The translations under genes were made by a program, and so were the position numbers. From the NCBI GenBank assembly GCA_964019135.1, contig OZ025256.1:40024035-40088034 (forward strand): a stretch of DNA of 64,000 bases, given 5' to 3'. The notes beneath the pieces are model-generated. The model had not been told where the DNA came from and ran no database searches. It worked only from the letters and a program-made list of their open reading frames with translations. Shown here piece by piece: positions 55,301-64,000 of this stretch (the stretch's first letter is position 1; the number at the start of each line of letters is the position of its first letter). The DNA is from Arenicola marina. Its lineage: Eukaryota > Annelida > Polychaeta > Arenicolidae.

Positions 55301-57290
55301 CCCACATCATCGCAAACGGAGACGCCCCCCCCCCCCGCCAATCCCAACCGGTCAAACCCAAACTCAGGACCACAAAAACTGTATGTCGTGCGTGTGAACG
55401 AGCTTAGCGCTGTCTGTTCTATAACACCAGTTAGGTTGCATTGTGGATGTGCAGGTTTCATATTATATTTCCATGTACACTGAGAAGTTCTGTCTCTACA
55501 AGCCCACAATCAGCCTTGTAGTAACATTAGAATTTGGAACTACATCAATGGCGCAGACGTATTAGAGAGACCCTGCGGCTATGAAGGGGTAAGGCGGGGG
55601 GTGTACGCCTATGTTATCGCGGTCACACAAACCCTCCTATAGGACAGATTCGCGGGCGAAATTAAGTTGTCAGAGTTTTTTCAGGCTCCCAGAGTTTTCG
55701 AGTATAAATACCGAAAAAGTTGTGACCATTCAAAGCCGACGTGCGAGTTAATATCAAATATATCTGAATAATTCATATTCCTGTGCCGGTCTGGGTATTT
55801 TGGATACTTAGGCCTGTTTGATGGGGAAGGGCGTCGGGGGTTTCCAGGGTCGAGCAGTCCTCGATTGTCTGGGGAGGCATTGTCCGGGGGTGGCGTGGGG
55901 GGGGGGTTGTCTTGCTCCTGTTGTCAGGAGAGAAAAAATTTGCCGGAGAGCAGGACAATCCCCCCCCAAGACAATACCACCCCCCCTCACCTAGGACAAT
56001 TCTTCCCCGCTCGTTCACCACGACACCCCCCTGCTCCCTTCGGACAATTGCTTGCCCCCCGACAATTTCCCCACAGGAAAATTCGGACTGCTTTGAATGT
56101 GCGTGTCGCATGTCGGTTTTGAGTGGTCATAACTTGCTGGGTATTGATACTCGAGACCTCCGAGCGCCTGTAAAAACGGACAAAATGAAACTGTCCTTGC
56201 TAAAACGCATTGTGTTTGGCGCGATAGCGCTTCGAAGAGAAGCATGCACCCCCCCCCCCCCCACCCCCACCTCCCCACACCGCAATGGGCAGTGGGCGTC
56301 ACAACAGGCGCGTGCTCCTTTATGCTAGAAGCCTTGGGGGGCACTACCTTTATGATGGTGCGGGTATGCCGCCCATAGATAGTGGTCATATGAGAACCAG
56401 AGAATATAAAATACGCCATTTTGTTCTCATCGCGAGAGAAATGTTTGGTTAAGAAGGCATCCAACTAGACACCGGCATTCTTTTCTTTTTTTGACGATAG
56501 AGATAATGGGTACATACGACATCGAGGGAAAATGCAGGTTTCTGCTCCGGGGAAAGAAGAAAAGCTGAAAAAAGGTGTTATTTGTGTGATACGTATTTGT
56601 TTACCTAGCTATACATAGTGCCCCCCGCACCCCCCCCCCCCCCCGCCTCGGCAGTCGCTTAGTCGTCAAGACGAAAGTAACTTTCGTTGACCAAATGCAC
56701 TTTAGGTACTTTAGTAAGTAAATGTGTTACATAGAATACAGTTTGGTTTAGACGGAAGTAAATTTGGTTGACCATATGACTTTTTGTCATAACGTGGGCG
56801 GAAGCCTATAATTTTTTATATGGGTGTTACCTCACTCATGATTGAGTTAACTCTTGTCGTCCCATGGCTGCGCACATGGCGTGCCATAGTGGAAGGAAAT
56901 ACATATTTTCTCATGCACCACTCGCACCCCATTGGCGGGGAAGGGGGGGGGGGGCACTAGATGTATTTAGGTATATACATATGTGTCGCCCAAATGACCC
57001 CTTTTTTCGCCATTTTTCTCTCAATCCCCGGAGCAGAAATCTGGAATTTCTCTCGATGTGCCCATCTGAGACTGAAATATTGTTTTAAATTGCAGCTATT
57101 GACTATATATTCCAGTTCATGCCGAAAGTGTTCAAATAATTAACCACCATAAACTTTGCCATGACTGCCAGTGTCTATCCCTCCCGGATGTCCTCCCGAA
57201 GTATTTCTACGTGTCGGAAGGAGAAGGGGGGGGGGTGGTGGGGGGGGGGCGCTTGTCCGTTTGCAGGTGTGTGTTTCCAGGGGGTGGTTA
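55300..57290. other. Spacer between the inverted GGACAATTCCCCC arrays
   Basis: Unique sequence with isolated array units (55860-56070) and C- or G-runs. A diverged direct repeat of about 30 bp near 56670 and 56745 (GACGAAAGTAACTTTCGTTG versus GACGGAAGTAAATTTGGTTG). No exon recognised. Confidence 0.5.
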
Positions 57291-57860
57291 TCGTCCAGGG
57301 GGGTATTGTCCGGGGGCAACTTGCCGGGGGGACTGGCCCAAGGGGAACATTTTCCAGGTGGGGGATTGTAGTGGGGGGAAGGGGGGTGGTGTTGTCCGGG
57401 GGGGAACTGACTGGGGGGGGGGATTGTCCGGGGGGAATTGTCCGGGGGGAAGTTGTCTCGTAAGGGGAGTTGTCCGGGGGGAAGTTGTCCTAGGGGGGAA
57501 TTGTCCGGGGGGGGGACTTGTCCGGGGGGGGAGTTGTCCGGGGGGGACTTGTCCGGGGGCGAGTTGTCCGGGGGGGACTTGTCCTAGGGGAGAATTGTCC
57601 GGGAGGGAATTGTCGGGGGGGGGGGAGTGGTCCGAGAGGACTTGTCCTGAGGGGGGATTGTCCGGGGGGGAATTGTCGGGGGGGGGGAGTTGTCCGGGGG
57701 GAATTTTCCGGGGGGGAGTTGTCCTAGAGATCCCATGTCTTTCTTCGTAAAAGTAGGGGGTTACCCCCGGGGACATGGCTCCACTCTCCCCTCCTTCTCC
57801 CATTGACGCGATATGACCAAAAGTGGTTAAAGCGTTCTGAATAACCAACCAATCGGAGAT
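57290..57860 (+). repeat. G-rich GTCCGGGGGGGAATT array fused to a SINE family-A tail
   Basis: About 25 units to 57725, then the SINE body (CCCATGTCTTTCTTCG) and tail on the plus strand to 57860 without its head. Confidence 0.85.
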
Positions 57861-57869
57861 TCCCGGTTA

Positions 57870-59220
57870 CCCTCGTCACGTGCGTTACGCACACATTGTG
57901 TAACATCGTGTAATATATATATATGTATAGTATGCACACAAAGGCTGTGTGAAATATACACACACACCATCGTACTTAGGCCCAGATTATACCGTCTATG
58001 CGTCTGCTTCGAATTCTAAATAAGCAAAGTTGTGAACATTAGGTTTGAAAGCGCTGACAACCAGTTAACGTGAGGGTTTACCTGACCCCTGTGTGTGTAA
58101 GGCTGGTAAGGAGGGAGGGGGGGGGGGGGTGATGGGGGAGGTCGGGCTAGTGTCCAAATCCCAAATTTTATATCGTCTTTCGGGAATTGGTGTACGTGCT
58201 ACCGGGTGTTCTGTCGTTATGTTTTATTTAACCCTGGATGACTGTCTCTGCTCATAATCTACTCTACTGTATGGTCGCCAACATAACAATGGTTTAGATA
58301 GGACCCAACTTCTGTTTGGTGTTTTTGATAAGCTATCAAATCATTTTTTGATAGATACAAAAACTGCACGTACACTAAGATACAGTGCATTTCACAGTAC
58401 GATTAACCTATCGCGTATGATAGCGATACATGTATGTGTCCCCCCCCCCCTCCTCTATGGTTCATATACGTGTGTTTCGTTTCGTTTATATAGCTAATAT
58501 AGCTATATTCAGGAACTGAGACGAGTCTGTTGTGAGGGGAGGAAGGATGGTGATCCGAATGCCTCGTGTCGGGCTAGTCTGGCGGTGTTTTTCCTGGCGG
58601 GGTGGGGGGGGGGCTTTTTGGGGACTTATCGAACAACAGCCTAGAACTCTGCCACTCGATTACGGAACCTGCAACTACAATAGGATGCCGCTATTTTTTT
58701 TAGTCGAGTGTGCACCTTTGGAAGCAGCCTGCGTGCACTCATCGATAGAAACATATCTATAGCCTATTGCCCACTGCGCAGTTCATCGACACGTGGAGTA
58801 ACACAGAGCTCAGCGAAGACTTAAAGGTATCAGAACAGGTCGCAGCAGGTAGACATTGGCACGTGAAATATGGATCCATTTGGGGATTTGGTGCGCCGCA
58901 TCTCTCGACGGACAATAGTGCTGACCGTCTTTGTCTGGGCACAAAACATGTCAAACAGATATATGGCGGTGGTTCGTGATGTGGGACTATGTGTTGAACC
59001 ATATGTGGGTGGGAAGAGAATCGAGAGCATTGGCCTTACGTATGAGTCTGTTGTCTGCTTGAGATCAAGCTAGGGTTTGCGTGTCCGGGCTTAACAATGG
59101 GAAGGGTCGATGCCAAAAGGGACATTTCTCCAGGGGTGTCGACTTATGCTTTTGGTACAAGAAAGAAAGTAAAATATGCGATCTCTATCTCATAGAAAGG
59201 TGGACGTATGTACAAGTGAG
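57870..59220. other. Unique sequence, no gene recognised
   Basis: AT microsatellite at 57910-57930, scattered G- and C-runs and short open frames without family motifs. Confidence 0.5.
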
Positions 59221-59221
59221 G

Positions 59222-59610
59222 TTGAGAGCCATTGGGATTGGCGCGGTGGTCGAAGGGTAGGGTGCTCGACTGTAGACCAACTACAGGGGCGGATCCAGGA
59301 TTTTAAGAAAGGGGGGGGGGCACCATTAGTGAAAAAGATGCGACCGGGGGGGGGGGGCTGATGAGGTGAGGTAAGGCAGAAAGAAAAGTGACTGTGCCCC
59401 CTGTGCCTCTTTCTTCAGAGAAAGGGGGGCATGTGCCTTTTTTCGCCTATTTTCCATCGAAAGGGGGGGGGGGGGGGTGGCAGGGGCCCCCTGTGATCCA
59501 CCACTGAAGTGATCGCGGGTTCGATTCCCCCATGTACATGGGACCTTTTTATCGCCTCATGTCATCTTCCCAAGAGGTCCGTTGGCTCAATCTAAGCCCA
59601 TGCGTGCACA
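59222..59610 (+). mobile_element. tRNA-derived SINE (family C) split by a second element
   Basis: A box GGCGCGGTGGTCGAAGGGT and, after about 225 bp, B box GCGGGTTCGATTCCCCC, then a body (CTCATGTCATCTTCCCAAGA). The insert 59284-59506 starts CAGGGGCGGATCCAGG and ends GTGATCCACCACTG, a non-autonomous element with imperfect inverted ends. Confidence 0.75.
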
Positions 59611-60300
59611 AAGGTGGCAGTAAAAAACAGTAGTCTACCCAAACTAGGCCGACCGGTCACAACGCACTCGGTGGCCTAAACGCCTAGCGCGCCACCTACT
59701 GTGAGCGTGATAAGCAATATACCAATGTGCTATTTATAGCTGTCTCTGAGGATTGGTGCGGTGCGTTGCCATGGTGCGTGCGGCGGGATAAGTGTTCCGG
59801 TCTCCGGAATGAACTCAGCCTCCTTTCTGATCGATCAAGAAAACTGGAAATGCAGCAGAAATTAATGGCATTACTGTATCTGGTGACGTCATCGCGGATA
59901 ATGGCGCCTGAAATCTAATCCGTTGAACGATAAACGTCAGAGTTTTTTGATGCACTATTTTTATCTTCTTCGAGGGTAACGATGGAACATTGCAGGTTTA
60001 TGAACCATGGTAGCCAGGATGGATTCGGCGACTGAAGATGGGGAATGTGTCACGCGCTATTCTGATATTCCTTGGAACAATTATAGCAAGGGGGGGGGGG
60101 GGGGGGGAGGGGAGGCAAATAAAATGTGGAAGAATTAGAAGTTTTTGAATTTGTGTACGATTTGTGTTTTTTATCAACTTTATTTATTTAATGAGGTTAC
60201 CGATTGCGAATACACATATCAACGACCACCTCAAGATGTACGAAGATGTGTGGTTCTTAATAATTTTGTAGTCTTTCTGACATGTCAATTATAGGGAGGG
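59610..60300. other. Unique sequence
   Basis: 59740-59950 is complex and repeat-free; a G17-like run lies near 60090. No splice-supported exon. Confidence 0.45.
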
Positions 60301-60530
60301 CCGCGCCGATAGCTGAGTGGGTTAGAGTGCTCGCCTTGAGCGCTCTGGCCACCTGAGAGCCTAACGACACGTGAGTCGGTGGTTCGCACCTCGCTCTGGC
60401 CATGTCTGTGTGGTCGCAGATCCCGCGTCCTTCTTCACAAAGAGTAGGGGGTTACACTGGGGACATGGCTCCACTCTCCCTCCAAAAGTGGCCAAAGCGT
60501 CCTGAATATACAACCAACCAACCAATCCAT
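60300..60530 (+). mobile_element. Full-length tRNA-derived SINE (family A)
   Basis: Head GCGCCGATAGCTGAGTGGGT, B-box region GTGGTTCGCACC, body with AAAGAGTAGGGGGTTACAC, tail AAAGCGTCCTGAATATACAA and CCAACCAACC. Confidence 0.87.
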
Positions 60531-60904
60531 TATACGGCCATGCATTGGCAGATGAATACTTGGATGTATATATCACCCAGTACTCAATATTAAGCCGAGG
60601 CGGCCCCTGTTGGTCTAGTCCTCGTGTGTCCTATAATCACCACGGAGAGCCGCGGATGAATACAACGACATGATGTATAGCACTTTGCAGTGGCGGATGA
60701 CTACATGGATGAGCTATACCCATTGGAGTGGCTGTCAGTCCATATAGTCCCCGGCCGGTGAAGCGAGACATACCGCCAGCGGGGCGTAGCGATAATAGGG
60801 AGAATACGTCGATTCATCTATTCAGGCATGGTGCCTCACTGGGCTTTGTGAGAAGGGCTAAGAGTCACTTCAGTATTGACCGAGGTGAGAAGACTTGCGC
60901 CCCT

Positions 60905-61165
60905 CCCGCCCCGGCCCCACACCCTGGTCCGGCCCCACCCTCTGCCTTACCTTACACAATGCCCCTACCCCTACCCTTACCCCATGCCCCGGCCTACCCC
61001 TACCCCATGCCCCGACCCCGCCCTCTGCCCTTACCCAATGTCCCTACCCCTACCCGTGCACCTGCCCCACCCCGACACCCTGCTCCGGCCCACCCTCTGA
61101 TCTTACCCAATGCCCCTACCCCTCTCTCCCCTTCCCTAACCCTCACTCGCCCCTGTCTTATCCCC
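60905..61165. repeat. CCCTACCCCTACCC-type low-complexity array
   Basis: C-rich degenerate sequence of CCCTACC and CCCATGCCCC words, producing Pro-rich open frames only. Confidence 0.8.
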
Positions 61166-61189
61166 GTGCCCCTACAAACCACACAAATC

Positions 61190-61312
61190 CTGCGACCACA
61201 CAGACATGGCCACAGCAGGGCGTGAACCACCGATCCACGTGCCGTTAGGCTCTCAGGTGACCGGAGCACTCAAGGCGAGCGCTCTAGCCCACTGAGCTAA
61301 CGCGCCGGCCCC
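61190..61312 (-). mobile_element. SINE family A head fragment
   Basis: The minus strand reads GGCCGGCGCGTTAGCTCAGT, then GGTGGTTCACGCCC and CATGTCTGTGTGGTCGCAGG, where it stops. Confidence 0.85.
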
Positions 61313-61454
61313 TGGTAGTAGAGTGAATGCTTCCGACAGAGTAACAAGGCAGAAAGTACCGGAGAACCCGCGGATCAACCCTCGGCCTGAGCCCCCCTCC
61401 GGCTCCCCACAAGATGTTCACGAGCACATAACAAAAATATTGCCACATGCAGCT

Positions 61455-61700
61455 CCCGGGGGGGCGGGGTGAGGCAGGTGGGTTGTGACTGTGTGTGTGG
61501 AGGAGGGATGAGGCAGGTGGGTGTGTCTGTGTGTGTGGAGGAGGGGTGAGGCAGGTGGGTGTGTCTGTGTGTGTGGAGGAGGGGTGAGGCAGGTGGGTGT
61601 GTCTGTGTGTGTGGAGGAGGAGTTGGGGGGTGGGTGTGTCTGTGTGTGTGGAGGAGGAGTGGGGGGGGTATGGTGAAGGGAGGGGGGGTATGGTGAAGGG
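61455..61700. repeat. 39-bp array GAGGCAGGTGGGTGTGTCTG
   Basis: About five copies, then GTATGGTGAAGGGAGGGGGG units. Reverse-strand Thr/His/Pro-rich frames are artefacts. Confidence 0.9.
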
Positions 61701-61827
61701 AGGGGGGGGGTTGCAAGGGGCTGGGGGAGCTTCCCTGGCAGTGCGTCCGTTTCCGCTGCAGACAGATGCCAGTGGATGTGGTTGGGTAAATAAATGATGA
61801 ATCCATGGGAGAATATATAAAACAAGA

Positions 61828-64000
61828 AGTCAGTGAGGACACTGATGATGACGAAAATCGACTTTGGGTCAAAGAGCGTGTATTTTGCGACCAGTCCCGA
61901 CTCTCTAGCGTCGCTATTAAGCGAACGGCGGCCATCGACGAGTAAGGAGTGTCCGTCGATATCGCCGTTCACTCATAATGGGAGCCTCGGCAAAGGGGGG
62001 TGCAACTCTTGCGAGCGCTCTAGCGGCCAAACTAAGCGTCCTAGAGCAATTCTATCGCGATTTTCGCTGGTCAACCCGCCATCTCTCTCTCGCTTCATGC
62101 AATCTGGGCCCCCTAGGTCAATTATGAACCCAGTTATGGCCCTTTGAACGTCGAAACGCCACAAAAGTCCCATAGAGAAATGCCGTCGGCCCTGGAACCG
62201 CAAGTAAGATAGGAACGTATCGTTTTTAGCTTGTAGCTATACGAGGAACTACTTTTCCCACAATAAAATGCTACTCTCGCATTTTTGTGATTTTTTTCTG
62301 ATTTTTGATGATTGTACCAAAAGTGACGTCATCGTGACGTCACGTGACGTATCAAAAATCACTAAGATTCAACACAAGTCATCACAATTCATATTTCTAT
62401 GACATATTTGAACATCATAGCGATAGCTTGATGGCAAATGTGCCAAAAAGCGAAAAAACTGACAGAGGTCATTTAGTGCGTTTTCGGAAAAACCTATGAC
62501 CTCGTTATCCTCGAAAATGAGTATTACGCATCAAAAAATGATCAACAGCCGAAAACTACACATCAGAAAGCCGCACATTCTGAAACTTACTCGAGATCTC
62601 TAGCTTCAATATTAACGGAGATATATGCGTTTAAATTTATTTTTTCAAAACATCGCTGTGACCTTGACCTTTCACCTTTTGATCTGGGCGACGAGTATGT
62701 TGTAGCCCTACTGCGTGGCTATGTGATTGAAAATACCGCAAATCCATGTATGCGTCCGTTACAAATCAATGAGACTTTTTGTAAAAACAGACATACAAAC
62801 ACACAAGCAAACAAACAAGAAGTCAGTGAGGACACTGATGATGACGAAAATCGACTCTAGGTCGAAGAGCGTGTCTATCTGAACATGTTGATCGAAACCG
62901 CGACCGCCCACGATGATTATTAAGGGAATGAGGGCCATTTCTAGATTGCGATTTGAGCTGAACAGCGCATATAGGGGGCAATTTTGGATAAACGGCGCGT
63001 ATACGGGACAATTCGGGCTAAACAGCGCGTACAACGGGAAATTTAACCCAAATAGCGCATTCATCCGACAACGTGCGCACCGCAGGCTCTATTTTGAGCA
63101 GTGTGCAATGAGCAATTAACCGATATTAACGGAATTACAGGTAAAACCGTCGCTTGTGCCGATGACGTGACAATCGCGTCATGTGACGAATCTTCCGCCC
63201 AAGAATTTAATGCCATATTAGAGTTTAAGTGAACATGACATTTTCTCAAGAGCGATTGCTTAACCCATTGTGAATGGCGCTACGAATTTTACTTGTTATC
63301 TAATAATACGTCATCGTGACGCGACATGACGTCTTTTGACGTTTGCAAAAATGCTTAAGATGGCTTCTATTTCTTTAATATACCTACGTATCAACTCGTT
63401 CTATGACAGCTATTGCCAAAGTGGCTGAAAATAAAGCAAACCCAACATGTCGTAGGAGCACGTTAGCTATGACGTCATTTTTGACGCACACTTATCCCCT
63501 GCGCCAAACAAGTTACACACGGCACAAAATGTCCCTGAACACGACCTGCAACGTCAAGCAACCCGAAAGTCGCCATACCTTGTAATAGCTGAGTAATAGC
63601 CTACTTAAGATATGTGACGTCATGACGTCATGGTGACGTTATGACGTGACGCACGACAACATCCAAGCGGCAATATGCCAAGCTTTACTGCCACAACTTA
63701 TTCGATTAAAGAGCTAGCCGATAGTAAGATTAGTCCTTCAGCTATGGCTTGGCGAAATGGTCAAAAATTGCATTAGCTTATCATTGCGGAAACACGGAGA
63801 CCGACGACAAGAACAAAGAACACTGTAAGCGAAGCAATATAGCAACCAATTTGTTTCTTTTACTATTTTTCTGACCATCAATGTTCCCAACCATTTGACG
63901 CAAACATCACAGCTCTAGCTTGTTTTTCTGATTTTTGACGATTTTTTCAAGATGGACACAATCTCCATTCACTCATCATTGGCGGCCCCGCGAAGGTGTC
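61828..64000. repeat. CRE-motif-rich interspersed repeat, copy 2 (runs off the right edge)
   Basis: Module B (about 62160-62815) is bracketed by direct copies of AGTCAGTGAGGACACTGATG at 61830 and 62820. Module A follows (63225 to the edge) and matches 2264-3330. In copy 1 the order is A then B. A five-unit, 27-bp array lies at 62935-63075. No coding frame. Confidence 0.8.

Noticed and set aside
60905-61165. Telomere-like CCCTACCCC tract
   Set aside because: Irregular word order mixed with CCCATGCCC, internal position and no regular CCCTAA units.

Overview
The window looks like animal nuclear DNA, most likely from an invertebrate deuterostome such as a lancelet (cephalochordate). The evidence is spliced GT-AG genes, tRNA-derived SINEs, MITE-like elements, a polycystin-1-type gene with invertebrate-style divergence, and introns packed with minisatellites. 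Intronic minisatellites have, as I recall, been reported from amphioxus. The species call is inference.

One real gene dominates the left 28 kb. It lies on the minus strand, is incomplete at both ends and encodes a polycystin-1 (PKD1) family protein. I could place 22 exons (about 7.9 kb of coding sequence, about 2,650 residues) with consistent splice phases throughout. In order they encode about 15 PKD-type Ig-like repeats (14 of them in one 4.6-kb exon), the REJ module, a GAIN-like linker, a GPS motif, the first transmembrane segment, and nearly all of a PLAT/LH2 domain, which runs off the left edge. The remaining membrane segments would lie beyond position 1. Any N-terminal LRR, WSC or lectin exons would lie beyond 28.1 kb and were not found.

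The most notable observation is in the introns of this gene. At least six introns carry a tandem array whose repeat unit contains the neighbouring exon-intron junction itself, with either the donor plus the exon end or the acceptor plus the exon start. A real splice site is therefore followed or preceded by up to about 20 decoy copies. One intron (14711-15927) is built almost entirely of two such arrays, one growing from each end. One acceptor array (9497-9720) stays open in frame, so decoy use would add 20-residue blocks. The GPS motif has lost its usual histidine, while a furin-type RRKR site lies shortly upstream.

From 28 to 64 kb I found no convincing coding exon. This stretch holds very large minisatellites (30.2-32.6, 38.1-40.8, 41.4-42.2, 52.7-54.2 kb), a 1.7-kb foldback-like element with about 92-bp near-identical inverted ends (35.4-37.1 kb), several tRNA-derived SINEs on both strands, elements with CAGKGGYGGATC-type ends, a diverged inverted repeat (45.8-47.85 kb), and a CRE-motif-rich interspersed repeat present at both ends of the window (2.0-4.8 and 62.1-64.0 kb). 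A plausible minus-strand TATA/CCAAT/E-box promoter at 34.3 kb points toward the polycystin gene. Very long open frames in the minisatellites are repeat artefacts, not genes. I saw no viral or retroviral remains.
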